Assembly: GCA_002402825.1 (NCBI GenBank)
Contig: DHGP01000006.1
Span: 1-64,000, forward strand
Length of the DNA: 64,000 nucleotides
Reading direction: 5' to 3'
From: Firmicutes bacterium UBA4795
Lineage (GTDB): Bacteria > Bacillota > Desulfotomaculia > Desulfotomaculales > Nap2-2B
Position numbers and translations under genes: made by a program. The notes under the pieces were generated by a model that saw nothing but the letters and a program-made list of their open reading frames with translations, made no database searches and was not told where the DNA came from. The number at the start of each line of letters is the position of its first letter. Positions within the stretch are counted from its first letter, which is position 1. This document shows, piece by piece, positions 17,254 through 27,565 of the stretch.

Positions 17254-18501
17254 TTATGTTCCGTAATACTTAAGGTTTTTAAAAAGACCGCTGTCAACCA
17301 CCAGGTGCAAAAGCCACCGGGTCATGGTCACGGCCGTAAACAAACTGACCAAAATACCGATGCCTAAAGTAAGGGCAAAACCCCGGACAGGCCCGGTGCC
17401 AAAAAAGTAAAGGATAATAGCCGCAATTAGCGTAGTTACCTGAGCGTCAAAAACAGCCGCAAAGCCCCGTTTAAAGCCGGCGTCAATGGCTGCCCGCAGG
17501 CTTTTTCCGGTGCGCAATTCTTCCTTAAAGCGCTCAAAAATAATAATATTTGTATCTACCGCCATGCCTAAAGAAAGCAAGAAGGCGGCAATACCTGGCA
17601 GGGTCATGGTGGCTTTTAGTCCTAAAAAAACAAGCGTAACAATGATGGCGTAAATAATTAAGGCAAAAACAGCTACCGTTCCGGGAAGACGATAATACAT
17701 AAGCATAAAAATTAATATGGCAATTAAACCCATTAAACCGGCTTGCTGGGACTTGTCCAAAGAATCAGCCCCCAAGGAAGGGCCTACAGTACGCATTTCT
17801 TCAATCCCTACCTTTACCGGCAAAGCACCGGAACGAAGTAAAATAGCTTCATTATGGGCTTCTTCCAAAGATTCATAACCACCGGATATTTCAGCCCGCC
17901 CGCTGGGAATGGCTTCTTTAACCACCGGGTTTGTTAACAATCGACCGTCCAGGTAAATGCCAATTGTTTTTCCTACGTTAGCGGCCGTTACTTCCGCAAA
18001 TTTGCGCGCCCCCAGCGGGGTGAAAGTCAAATCAACCTTTACCTTATTGGAAGCTGGGTCTTTTGCCTCCCGGGCGTCTTTTAAATCAGCACCCGTTAGT
18101 ACTGTTTTACTGTCTTCGGTTTTAAATTCCAAATTGGCTACCTTTACAATATTCCGGACGGCTTCTTCCGGGTTTTTAATGCCGGCCAGTTCCACAATCA
18201 AACGGCGGCTGCCCTGCTGTTGAATTACCGGTTCGGATACCCCAAACTGGTCCACCCGGCGTTCAATAACCGCCCTTAACTGCTTCATCTTGTCCGGCGT
18301 TATTTCTTCCGGCGGGCCTTTAGCCTCAATTACCACGTGGACGCCGCCCCGTAAATCTAACCCCAGGTTTATGTTTTTAACTAAAGGCAAATGTTTATTA
18401 AGAAATTCGTTTGATTTAAACAAAGGAGTAAAAGAGACAAGCAGGGCTAAAATTATAACCACGAATAGGCCGGCTATTTGAAGCATTTTATTTTTTTGCA
18501 C
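17254..18501 (-). CDS. secD: protein translocase subunit SecD
   Basis: 415 residues from the GTG at 18499-18501, placed 6 nt after AGAGGGA; an upstream in-frame extension runs back into yajC and is not conserved. Features: N-terminal anchor, LGLDLRGGVHVVIEAKG (SecD motif), the P1 domain, then five further membrane spans with LLSLGMAVDTNIIIFERFKEEL. It forms a complex with SecF and YajC. SecD and SecF are separate proteins here, unlike the fused B. subtilis SecDF. Confidence 0.97.
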   Translation of the reverse strand: MQKNKMLQIAGLFVVIILALLVSFTPLFKSNEFLNKHLPLVKNINLGLDLRGGVHVVIEAKGPPEEITPDKMKQLRAVIERRVDQFGVSEPVIQQQGSRRLIVELAGIKNPEEAVRNIVKVANLEFKTEDSKTVLTGADLKDAREAKDPASNKVKVDLTFTPLGARKFAEVTAANVGKTIGIYLDGRLLTNPVVKEAIPSGRAEISGGYESLEEAHNEAILLRSGALPVKVGIEEMRTVGPSLGADSLDKSQQAGLMGLIAILIFMLMYYRLPGTVAVFALIIYAIIVTLVFLGLKATMTLPGIAAFLLSLGMAVDTNIIIFERFKEELRTGKSLRAAIDAGFKRGFAAVFDAQVTTLIAAIILYFFGTGPVRGFALTLGIGILVSLFTAVTMTRWLLHLVVDSGLFKNLKYYGT

Positions 18502-18520
18502 GCTATTTCCCTCTTTCTTT

Positions 18521-18781
18521 TTACTTACGAATTTGCGCCACGGCATTTTTTAAAATTTCAATTTGCGTATTTTCAGCCACCCGAATTATGACCGTATCTT
18601 CTTTAAATTTAACCACCGTGCCTAAAATTCCCCCAATGGTTACAATAGCATCATTTACCTTTAACTGGCGAATCATTTCCTGATGCCTTTTTTGACGTTG
18701 CTGTTGGGGACGAATAAAAAGAAAATATAACAGGGCAAATAAAATTACCAGGTATAAGATTACCGTAATTTGCTGGTTCAT
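18521..18781 (-). CDS. yajC: preprotein translocase subunit YajC
   Basis: 86 residues: one N-terminal membrane span followed by LYFLFIRPQQQRQKRHQEMI, the YajC family motif, and a small SH3-like C-terminus (VTIGGILGTVVKFKEDTVIIRVAENTQIEI). It accompanies SecD and SecF. The gene lies between tgt and secD in the common tgt-yajC-secD-secF order. Confidence 0.95.
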   Translation of the reverse strand: MNQQITVILYLVILFALLYFLFIRPQQQRQKRHQEMIRQLKVNDAIVTIGGILGTVVKFKEDTVIIRVAENTQIEILKNAVAQIRK

Positions 18782-18884
18782 AGTTAACTAAAAACCCCTT
18801 TCTTTATTTATGTTTATTTAATTCGTGTTTTATGTTTAATTTCCTTTATTTAAAAACTAAAAAATTTTTAATCCATAAATTGGA

Positions 18885-20512
<1,628 letters not shown>

Positions 20513-20514
20513 TT

Positions 20515-21297
20515 TTATTCAATAATCGCCCTATCTCCTACTTGCACTAGGAGAGTTGATGCGGCGGACCCGCTTTTAACGGATATTTCCAGCGTGCCGT
20601 TAGAACCGGTGATTAAAAATAAAATATTAGCCGGAGCCAGGGCATAAGCAGGATAATAAGGTAACTTTAAGGTAAAATAAATTTTCCCGCCTCTCATTAG
20701 CTTTACCATGTAACTTTGACGGCTAAGTAAAGGAGGCACATTCGTTATTACGTTACCAAACCGGTCAATAGTAACTACTTCCCCACATCGTTCGGCCAGG
20801 TAAAAGTTAAGCTTAATTTCAGGTTCTCCAGGTTTACCCAGTTTATGAAAAGGCACACCCGCGGCTAATTTTGCCGCTGCGGGTGCAAAAATGTCCCGGC
20901 CGTGAAAGGTAAAGCTGACGTCTTTTGGGACGCTAAGCTCAATTACTTTTATAATACCTGCTTTAACCGACGCCGGGTATAATAAACCATTATCAGGGCC
21001 AATGAAGTAACAAACCTCCGTTTTTATCGCCAAAGCTTTCCGTCTTGTTCCTACACCTGGGTCAATAATGGCCAAAAAGATACTATCTTTAGGAAAATAA
21101 GGGTAGTTAGCCAGAAGAAGCCAGGCTCCTTCACGAATGTTTTGGGGAGTTACGTGATGAGCCAGGTCAATTAATTGAGCCCGGGGACAGACAGAAAGAA
21201 TAATCCCTTTCATAACCCCCACGTAAGGGTCCCACCCAAAATCAGTAAGAAGAACAATCGCGGGTACTTTTGGCCACTTGGCAATCCAGCTTGCCAT
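20515..21297 (-). CDS. SAM hydroxide adenosyltransferase (DUF62, S-adenosyl-L-methionine hydrolase)
   Basis: 260 residues if it starts at the ATG 21295-21297; longer in-frame starts overlap xseA further. The family opening IVLLTDFGWDPYVGVMKGIIL is intact, as are DLAHHVTPQNIREGAWLL, VVDPGVG-like IIDPGVGTRRKALAI, GPDNGLLYPA and FHGRDIFAPAAAKLA. These enzymes split SAM into adenosine and methionine using water. The C-terminal barrel (GEVVTIDRFGNVITNVP) is present. The gene overlaps the 3' end of xseA by about 56 bp. Confidence 0.9.
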   Translation of the reverse strand: MASWIAKWPKVPAIVLLTDFGWDPYVGVMKGIILSVCPRAQLIDLAHHVTPQNIREGAWLLLANYPYFPKDSIFLAIIDPGVGTRRKALAIKTEVCYFIGPDNGLLYPASVKAGIIKVIELSVPKDVSFTFHGRDIFAPAAAKLAAGVPFHKLGKPGEPEIKLNFYLAERCGEVVTIDRFGNVITNVPPLLSRQSYMVKLMRGGKIYFTLKLPYYPAYALAPANILFLITGSNGTLEISVKSGSAASTLLVQVGDRAIIE

Positions 21298-22459
21298 GAA
21301 ACAACCTAACTTCAACCTTATCTCCCTCTTTAACCGCTGCAGCGTCACGCAGTACCTCCGTGGGGTCCTTGCGAAGGCATATACTATAGCCTCTAGCCAG
21401 AGTAGCCAGAGGGCTCAGGGTCTTTAGCCGGCCAGCTTGTACGGCTAAGTGTCTTTCCCTTTCCTCGCCCTGCCTTTTAATGGCGTTTTTTAAACGCTGC
21501 ACGGTAAAATCTATTATTTGTTCCTGCCTGCCGCAAATTTCCTGGACCGGTCTACGGAAAACCGGCCGTAGTAAATAACTATTCAACTGCTGCCGGCGTT
21601 GGTTTAAGTATTGTTTCATTATTTGCCCCAGACGGTTTTGCAGCCTGGCAACCCGCTCGTAAATATCCTTTTTTACCGGTACTACCAGTTCAGCGGCGGC
21701 CGATGGCGTGGGAGCCCGCAAATCAGCCGTAAAATCAGAAATGGTAAAATCTGTTTCGTGACCCACCGCCGAGATAACCGGTACTTGAGCTTGAAAAATA
21801 CTGTAGGCTACTTCTGGAGTATTAAAAGCCCATAATTCTTCCAAGGAGCCTCCGCCGCGACCCACAATCATTACATCAACATTGCCCAACTGGTTAAGAT
21901 TAAAAATACCCTGGGCTATTTCCCCAGGAGCTGTTTCTCCTTGAACGGCAACCGGTACAAAAATAATTTCCACCCCTGGCCAACGGCGGTTAATAATCCC
22001 AATCATGTCTTGAATCACTGCCCCCGTAGGGGAAGTAACCAGACCAATTTTGCGCGGAAATAAAGGGAGCTTCTTTTTATGCCGGGCGTCAAATAATCCT
22101 TCCTGGCGTAATTTCTCTTTTAAACGATTAAAGGCCAGGTATAAAGCTCCTGTCCCATCGGGTTCCATTTCTTCAGCGTACAGCTGGTAAATACCGTTTC
22201 GTTCAAATATAGTGACGTAACCACGTACCCGTACTGCCAGACCGTCTTCTGGCAAAAAGTTAAGTTTACGGACGCGTGAGTTAAACATTACCGTCCGGAG
22301 GCAACTATCCTGGTCTTTTAAAGTAAAATAAAGGTGGCCGCTAACGGCCTGCTTGTAATTGGAAATTTCTCCCCTTATCCAAACGTTACCCAATAATGGG
22401 TCACGCTCAAAAATTTCCTTTAAATATTTGGACAGTTCACTAACCGAATAAACAGGTAT
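21242..22459 (-). CDS. xseA: exodeoxyribonuclease VII large subunit
   Basis: Degrades single-stranded DNA with XseB, which is not encoded nearby. The OB-fold start NVWIRGEISNYKQAVSGHLYFTLKD, then GLVTSPTGAVIQDMIGII, VGRGGGSLEELWAFN and SAVGHETDFTISDFTADLRAPTPSAAAEL are all present, with a C-terminal coiled coil. The first canonical start is TTG at 22391-22393, but homology extends further upstream through VYSVSELSKYLKEIFERDPLL to just after GGAAGG at 22472-22477. That stretch has only ATA (22457-22459) or GTA (22463-22465) as possible starts, so either a rare start codon is used or a base has changed. Coordinates here use the ATA. Confidence 0.93.
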   Translation of the reverse strand: MPVYSVSELSKYLKEIFERDPLLGNVWIRGEISNYKQAVSGHLYFTLKDQDSCLRTVMFNSRVRKLNFLPEDGLAVRVRGYVTIFERNGIYQLYAEEMEPDGTGALYLAFNRLKEKLRQEGLFDARHKKKLPLFPRKIGLVTSPTGAVIQDMIGIINRRWPGVEIIFVPVAVQGETAPGEIAQGIFNLNQLGNVDVMIVGRGGGSLEELWAFNTPEVAYSIFQAQVPVISAVGHETDFTISDFTADLRAPTPSAAAELVVPVKKDIYERVARLQNRLGQIMKQYLNQRRQQLNSYLLRPVFRRPVQEICGRQEQIIDFTVQRLKNAIKRQGEERERHLAVQAGRLKTLSPLATLARGYSICLRKDPTEVLRDAAAVKEGDKVEVRLFHGKLDCQVAKSTRDCSSY

Positions 22460-22476
22460 GTTTACTTTCGTCCTTC

Positions 22477-22917
22477 CTAAGGATTTATTTTATTTCTTAA
22501 AGGATGGTAAGACGCGATGTTTTGTACTATTTTACCTAAAATACCATTAACAAACCGGCTGGACTCTAGACCACCATAAGTTTTTGCCAGTTCAACGGCT
22601 TCATTTACGGATACCTCGGGGGGAATATCTTCCCGAAAAAATATTTCAAATAAAGCCAAACGCATAATATTTAAATCCACCTTCCCCAACCGGTTAAGCT
22701 GCCAGTCCTGACTTAAAAGGGCAATTACCTGGTCAATATCCGCCAAATATTGCCGCGTTCCGTTAACCAAGGCGCAGATAAATTCCTTTTCTTTTTCGCG
22801 CGGTTCAACATTTAATTCCTGAATGGTATGGAAGATGGCTTTTGCCGGAGCGATTTGCCCCACGTCCATTTGAAATAACACCAAAAAAGCCAGTTCCCTG
22901 GCCTGTTTTCTACTCAT
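22477..22917 (-). CDS. nusB: transcription antitermination factor NusB
   Basis: 146 residues, all-helical. The N-terminal MSRKQARELAFLVLFQMD and the C-terminal VDLNIMRLALFEIFF...PPEVSVNEAVELAKTYGGLESSRFVNGILGKI are the standard NusB sequence. It binds boxA RNA with S10 (NusE) to prevent premature termination in rRNA operons. It precedes xseA; its TAG stop lies next to the xseA ribosome site. Confidence 0.96.
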   Translation of the reverse strand: MSRKQARELAFLVLFQMDVGQIAPAKAIFHTIQELNVEPREKEKEFICALVNGTRQYLADIDQVIALLSQDWQLNRLGKVDLNIMRLALFEIFFREDIPPEVSVNEAVELAKTYGGLESSRFVNGILGKIVQNIASYHPLRNKINP

Positions 22918-22944
22918 GCTTAGTCTCCTAAAAACTGCCTATAG

Positions 22945-23166
22945 CTATTTTTCCCGGGAAAAAAGCCGGGTAAAAATATCTTTAAAATTAGCCCGTTCAT
23001 CCAGGTGCTTACCAAGGTAATAACCAGCAAGAACACACAGCACAATAAAAATAGCCTTAAATATACCGCAAAAAATGGCCAATAAGCCAAAAATCAACCC
23101 GAGTATTATCCCCATTATCTTCCCCTGGTGTTTATCCCATATTTCAAGCCATAAATTTAAGTCCAT
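22945..23166 (-). CDS. DUF2273 small membrane protein
   Basis: 73 residues: LWLEIWDKHQGKIMGIILGLIFGLLAI, a second hydrophobic span and a charged tail. This matches DUF2273, a small membrane protein found with Asp23 and AmaP. It probably forms part of the envelope-stress complex at the membrane. Gene order here is asp23-amaP-DUF2273-nusB. Confidence 0.9.
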   Translation of the reverse strand: MDLNLWLEIWDKHQGKIMGIILGLIFGLLAIFCGIFKAIFIVLCVLAGYYLGKHLDERANFKDIFTRLFSREK

Positions 23167-23188
23167 GACCTACCCCTCGTTTTAATCT

Positions 23189-23722
23189 TTATTCTACCCG
23201 CAATTTTTTAGCCGCGATACTGTTGATTAAAATAGACACTTCCTGAACGGTAATACCAGTTATCTCCAGTACCTTTTCTTTTACCTTTTCTTGAATAACC
23301 CTTGATATTTCTGGAATTTGTATATCCGGGGTAACAGCAGCCCGCATTTTAATCCCGATTCCCTGAGGTACGGTGGTTACCTGAGCTTTAATTTCTCTTA
23401 CCCCACTGTTTTGAGCCACTGTTTTTTCCACCAGGTTTTCAATGGCCGGTATGGCTACCCGTACTTTTCCTAGGGCCCCATTCTGAACCACAATCTGTTT
23501 TTTGCGCTCTGGCTTAACACTAACCCAAAAAAGCCGGATACCAATTAAAATAAAAAACCCCAGAAAAATAAACACCGCTCTGGAATCCAGGAGCAAATTA
23601 TTTTCCCAAAGAAAAAGATAAGAGGCGCGTATCCACCCTGCTTCCCAAATAACAGTTATAACTAAAATAATAGTAAGGCAAAAAGAATAAATAACCAACA
23701 GAACCCGGTCAAAGGGCCTCAT
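23189..23722 (-). CDS. amaP: alkaline shock response membrane anchor protein AmaP
   Basis: 177 residues. Two N-terminal membrane spans (about residues 5-70) are followed by a cytoplasmic Asp23-like domain (VRVAIPAIENLVEKTVAQNSGVREIKAQV). In S. aureus AmaP anchors Asp23 to the membrane. It is flanked by the asp23 and DUF2273 genes in the same orientation with a GGAGG site before the ATG, which makes the assignment secure. Confidence 0.92.
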   Translation of the reverse strand: MRPFDRVLLVIYSFCLTIILVITVIWEAGWIRASYLFLWENNLLLDSRAVFIFLGFFILIGIRLFWVSVKPERKKQIVVQNGALGKVRVAIPAIENLVEKTVAQNSGVREIKAQVTTVPQGIGIKMRAAVTPDIQIPEISRVIQEKVKEKVLEITGITVQEVSILINSIAAKKLRVE

Positions 23723-23812
23723 TAAATTTCCTCCTTAAAGCCTGAATTTAAAATAACTTTATTATTTTCAAGCTTTTATTTTTGGCCTAACTTTATATTT
23801 CAGGCGGGGTTC

Positions 23813-24205
23813 CTATTCTTTTTCTTTTTCTTTGCCTTCATGACCAAAAGAAACTCCCTGAACATTAACGTTAACTTCAACTACATTTAAGCCGGTCATT
23901 TTTTCTACCGCCTGCTTAACCTTTTCCTGGACTTGTGCAGCCACCTCTGGAATACGCGTCCCGTAATTAATAATCATGGATAAATCAATCGCCGCTTCTT
24001 TTTCACCCACTTCCACTTTTATCCCTTTAGATAAATTTTTTCGGCCCAATATTTCCGTAATCCCGCCTACCACACCCCCGCTCATTCCAACTACCCCATC
24101 TATTTCTGTAGCGGCCAGGCCAGCAATAATTTTTACCACCTCATCAGCTATCTTAATTGACCCTAATTTTGTTTGTTCCTGTTTTACCACGTCTTTTTCC
24201 TCCAT
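23813..24205 (-). CDS. Asp23/Gls24 family envelope stress response protein
   Basis: 130 residues from the ATG at 24203-24205, which has GGAGG 9 nt upstream; the longer in-frame extension is not conserved. The core GSIKIADEVVKIIAGLAATEIDGVVGMSGGV ... SKGIKVEVGEKEAAIDLSMIINYGTRIPEVAAQVQEKVKQAVEKMTGL is the Asp23 domain. It is thought to act in cell-wall stress homeostasis, located at the membrane through AmaP. First gene of the trio; the upstream 200 bp must hold its promoter and that of rluD. Confidence 0.93.
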   Translation of the reverse strand: MEEKDVVKQEQTKLGSIKIADEVVKIIAGLAATEIDGVVGMSGGVVGGITEILGRKNLSKGIKVEVGEKEAAIDLSMIINYGTRIPEVAAQVQEKVKQAVEKMTGLNVVEVNVNVQGVSFGHEGKEKEKE

Positions 24206-24424
24206 GCTTAATTGCCTCCTTTTTTTATAAAAATTTAAAATACTGAGCATTTTAAATCTTGACCTCATTTTACTAAAATTAGTTACAAAACACAATAAAA
24301 ACACGGAAAAATGTTATGGTATCGTATAGTTATGATATAATTAAAAGCAAAACGCCTTAAGCCGGCCAACATTCAATTCCAAACAAAGAGGTGTCTGACT
24401 ATATTTCTTGTTAATTGCTATGCC

Positions 24425-25309
24425 GTGGATTCAGCCAATGCCGGCCTGCGCCTGGATGTATTTTTAGCCCGGGAAAATCTAAATTTAAGCCGTACGTACC
24501 TGCAGCAACTAATCGCGGCAAAAATGGTTATGGTAAATGAAGCCCCTAGCAAGGCCAATTACCGCGTGAAAACAGGGGATAAAATAGTTTTACAGATCCC
24601 TCCTCCCCGGAAGCTACAACTTACGCCTGAAAATATTCCTTTGGATATTTGCTTTGAAGATGAAGATATTATTGTCCTCAATAAACCGCGGGGAATGGTA
24701 GTTCACCCTGCGCCGGGGAATTACACGGGAACGCTGGTTAACGCTCTCCTTTATCATTGTAAGGATTTGTCAGGCATAACCGGCACCCTGCGGCCAGGAA
24801 TTGTTCACCGGTTAGATAAAGATACCTCTGGTCTTTTAGTAGTAACTAAAAACGACAATGCCCACCAGTCTTTAGTCCGGCAGTTGAAGGAACGTAAGGT
24901 TAGCCGTTGTTACCTAGCCTTAGTTTACGGCAATTGCGTTAAAGATAAAGACACCATAAATTTGCCTTTGGGCAGGGATCCCCGTTGCCGAAAGCGCATG
25001 GCGGTGGTAATGTCTAATGGCAGGCCTGCCATTACCCATTACAAAGTTATAAGCCGCTTTGGCGGCTATACCTTTTTAAGCTTGCGCCTGGAAACAGGCC
25101 GAACCCACCAAATCCGGGTTCACCTAGCCTACATCGGCCATCCGGTGGTTGGGGACCCTAAATATGGTCCCCGCCGCCCTGATTTTAACTTAAAGGGCCA
25201 GTTCCTTCACGCCGCTACCCTGGGATTTTGCCACCCCCGCACCAAAGCTTACCTTGAATTTACCGTTCCTTTGCCTGACGAGTTAAGAAATATTTTGGAT
25301 CATTTTTAA
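24425..25309 (+). CDS. RluD-type 23S rRNA pseudouridine synthase
   Basis: 294 residues from the GTG at 24425. An S4 domain (about 1-65, AGLRLDVFLARENLNLSRTYLQQLI) precedes the catalytic domain with the HRLDKDTSGLLVVTK motif (catalytic Asp) and the RTHQIRVHLAYIGHPVVGD block. The GTG begins right at the conserved S4 start and has no ribosome site, whereas AAAGAGG lies further upstream before an in-frame ATA, so the true start may be earlier and non-canonical. Converges with the mazF gene, overlapping by 4 nt. Confidence 0.93.
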   Translation: MDSANAGLRLDVFLARENLNLSRTYLQQLIAAKMVMVNEAPSKANYRVKTGDKIVLQIPPPRKLQLTPENIPLDICFEDEDIIVLNKPRGMVVHPAPGNYTGTLVNALLYHCKDLSGITGTLRPGIVHRLDKDTSGLLVVTKNDNAHQSLVRQLKERKVSRCYLALVYGNCVKDKDTINLPLGRDPRCRKRMAVVMSNGRPAITHYKVISRFGGYTFLSLRLETGRTHQIRVHLAYIGHPVVGDPKYGPRRPDFNLKGQFLHAATLGFCHPRTKAYLEFTVPLPDELRNILDHF

Positions 25310-25638
25310 ACACTTTTGATTCCTAAAGCAAAGCATATAGCATAGTCGGCTTCAGCCATTTTTTCAACTGGCAGAGTGGTGATCAACTCTCCTAATTTTG
25401 CTTTTGAAACTGTCTGAATATGATCGAAGTTCACAGCGCAGATAGTAGACATCCCGTCTTCCGGGCCAATTACAATTTCCGAAGGTATATTTCTGATGTT
25501 CGATGTTATAGGAGCAATGGTAATTTCGTTAAGAAAAGAAATAGCTGAATTTCGGGTCAAAATTAAAATGGGCCGTTTTTTATCCGGGGGCTTAAAAGCA
25601 TACCATCTTACCTCCCCCCGATTCATCCGTTTCCCCAC
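25306..25638 (-). CDS. mazF: MazF/PemK-family mRNA interferase toxin
   Basis: 110 residues (or 106 from the internal Met after MGKR). MNRGEVRWYAFKPPDKKRPILILTRN and LNEITIAPITSNIRNIPSEIVIGPEDGM are the SH3-like barrel of MazF with the conserved K-R-P and the T-x-x-x-R-x-x-P-x-E catalytic stretch. It would cleave single-stranded mRNA. Overlaps the antitoxin gene by 16 nt. Unlike the remnant at 951-1097 it is full length. Confidence 0.9.
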   Translation of the reverse strand: MGKRMNRGEVRWYAFKPPDKKRPILILTRNSAISFLNEITIAPITSNIRNIPSEIVIGPEDGMSTICAVNFDHIQTVSKAKLGELITTLPVEKMAEADYAICFALGIKSV

Positions 25639-25856
25639 TCCTGTTCAGGTTCCCAAATGTCAAATTCGCTTGGTTCAACAGGTTTTTTAAGATAACCTTC
25701 CCGATGTTTATGCTCTAGTAGTAAAACTTTCTGTTTTTGCAGGGTAAGCCGGAGAGCATCCCGGATATACGCTGATCTCGTGATGCCAAGTTGTTGTACA
25801 GCCTGATCCACTTCTTTTAACAGACCTTCATCAATTGTAATTTGAATGGCCCGCAT
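25623..25856 (-). CDS. ribbon-helix-helix (CopG/MazE-type) antitoxin
   Basis: 77 residues. The N-terminal ribbon-helix-helix motif is clear: RAIQITIDEGLLKEVDQAVQQLGITRSAYIRDALRLTL (about residues 2-40). The C-terminal acidic tail (KKPVEPSEFDIWEPEQEWGNG) would neutralise MazF. As usual for such pairs it probably represses its own promoter, which is clear here (25898-25926). Confidence 0.9.
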   Translation of the reverse strand: MRAIQITIDEGLLKEVDQAVQQLGITRSAYIRDALRLTLQKQKVLLLEHKHREGYLKKPVEPSEFDIWEPEQEWGNG

Positions 25857-25897
25857 TTAAAAACCCTACCCCCTCTATAATGTGGCTTTTACTCAAC

Positions 25898-25926
25898 ATT
25901 CTAATATACATCAAGATAATTGTCAA
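25898..25926 (-). promoter_or_regulatory. sigma-A promoter of the mazEF pair
   Basis: On the minus strand a perfect TTGACA (plus 25921-25926) is separated by exactly 17 nt from TAGAAT (plus 25898-25903). It lies 42 nt upstream of the antitoxin ATG. The best consensus promoter seen in the window. Confidence 0.8.
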
Positions 25927-26144
25927 GCTCAACACAGATATAGATACTGTTAAGAATCTTCCGGATACAGTTGATATTTGAGTAGCTTTCCTAATTTTAA
26001 ATAAAAAGTAAGCATTGATCAAAAAGCGATTACTGCAAAGGGCAAAATTTAGGATATGAACGTTGCTCCTTTATGGAAATATTTCCTTAGTTTCCCCATG
26101 TATGGTTTTATCTGTTGCATAGCAGAAGTTGGTTTATTGGTGTA

Positions 26145-27506
26145 TCATTCGGGGTGATTGACATCATTTTCTTCATGTTCCATTTCTATCAAGCCGGCAG
26201 GCATAAGAAGCTTTTGTTCGGGCGCTTCTTCTACGTTTTTCAGGTTTCTTTGTATAGCGCGGGTTCTTTTCTGGGCTTCCGTTACTGTATTGGTAACTGT
26301 CTTAAGTTGTTTATCTATTTTGTCCAAGACACTGCTGTATTTGTTAAATTCAGTTTTAACGCTGCCTAGAAGGGTCCATACTTCGCTTGAATGCTTTTGA
26401 ATCGCCAAAGTTTTAAAACCAACGGCCAAACTATTGAGAAATGCGGCCAGAGTGGAGGGACCGGTTACATTGACCTTGTATTCTCTCTGAAGATGCTCAA
26501 CTAAACCTGTCCGGCGCAAAACCTCCGCATAGAGGCTTTCGGTAGGAAGGAACATTATGCCGAAATCTGTAGTTTCGGGAACTGAGATGTACTTAGCGCA
26601 AATGTCTTTAGCCTGGGACTTAATCCTGCTTTCCAAGCCTTTACCTGCCTGCTCAATTAATTCCACATTACCTGTTTCATAAGCGTCCAATAAGCGCAAA
26701 TAGTCTTCCTGGGGAAATTTAGCGTCAATAGGCAAAAGCACCGGCCCAGAATCATCCGGACCTGGAAGCTTCACGGCGTACTCTACTATTTCACTGCTGT
26801 TCTTTTTAGTCGGTACGTTTTTAAGATACTGTTCAGGAATGAGTATTTCTTCCAGAATGTTTCCTAACTGAATTTCGCCAAAGATACCCCGGGCCTTAAC
26901 GTTAGTTAGCACTTTTTTAAGATCACCCACGCCGACGGCCAACGTCTGCATTTCACCCAAGCCCTTATATACCTGTTCTAAACGTTCGCTGACCAGCTTA
27001 AACGATTCACCTAATCTTTGCTCCAGCGTATGGTGCAATTTTTCGTCCACCGTAGCCCGCATTTCCTCCAGTTTCTTAGCGTTGTTTTCCTGAAGATAGC
27101 GAAGGTTTCCTTCAACGGTAGATCTTACTGCTTCTAATTTTTGTTCGTTTGATTGGGTCAAGGCATTGATTTGTTTTAACACTCCATCCAACTGGTTTTG
27201 CTGAAGGCTTGCCATTTCGGTTATACGGGCTGATACAGATCCGCCAAAAAGATTTAAAGAACCAGTAATTTCTTCTCTGTTTTTCCCTATCTCTTCGCGA
27301 AGAGAATGTTCGATTTTTTCCTGAGTTTTGCTCAAGACGGTTAAACCAAAATTTAACTGTTGAAAGGTATTATTTAAGTTAACGATACTGTCGTTAACAG
27401 TACGTATTAAGGGGTTTAATTCCTGTAATTTTGACTGGAGAAAAATTTGAAGAATAATTACCCCTAAAATAAACAAAGATAAAAGTCCTAAAATAACGTT
27501 AAACAT
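26145..27506 (-). CDS. rmuC: DNA recombination protein RmuC
   Basis: 453 residues. An N-terminal membrane anchor (MFNVILGLLSLFILGVIILQIFL) is followed by a long coiled coil (about residues 30-190) and a C-terminal nuclease-like domain: GIFGEIQLGNILEEIL, PIDAKFPQEDYLRLLDA, FGIMFLPTESLYAEVL and NVTGPSTLAAFLNSLAVGFKTLAI. RmuC suppresses inversions at short inverted repeats in E. coli, which is notable in a genome this rich in palindromes (the link is speculation). A palindromic repeat lies just upstream at 27529. Confidence 0.92.
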   Translation of the reverse strand: MFNVILGLLSLFILGVIILQIFLQSKLQELNPLIRTVNDSIVNLNNTFQQLNFGLTVLSKTQEKIEHSLREEIGKNREEITGSLNLFGGSVSARITEMASLQQNQLDGVLKQINALTQSNEQKLEAVRSTVEGNLRYLQENNAKKLEEMRATVDEKLHHTLEQRLGESFKLVSERLEQVYKGLGEMQTLAVGVGDLKKVLTNVKARGIFGEIQLGNILEEILIPEQYLKNVPTKKNSSEIVEYAVKLPGPDDSGPVLLPIDAKFPQEDYLRLLDAYETGNVELIEQAGKGLESRIKSQAKDICAKYISVPETTDFGIMFLPTESLYAEVLRRTGLVEHLQREYKVNVTGPSTLAAFLNSLAVGFKTLAIQKHSSEVWTLLGSVKTEFNKYSSVLDKIDKQLKTVTNTVTEAQKRTRAIQRNLKNVEEAPEQKLLMPAGLIEMEHEENDVNHPE

Positions 27507-27528
27507 TTTATTTCATCCTTTCTTCCAA

Positions 27529-27556
27529 GTAGGGGCATTAAATTTAACGCCCCTAC
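27529..27556. repeat. palindromic repeat, family D
   Basis: GTAGGGGCATTAAATTTAAC followed by GCCCCTAC, differing by one base from the perfect palindrome. It lies in the 59-bp gap between rmuC and the NhaD-type transporter gene. Confidence 0.8.
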
Positions 27557-27565
27557 CTATTCGGG

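Noticed and set aside
25857..26144. Possible coding remnant between mazE and rmuC
   Set aside because: Apart from the mazEF promoter no homology, frame or structure could be supported.
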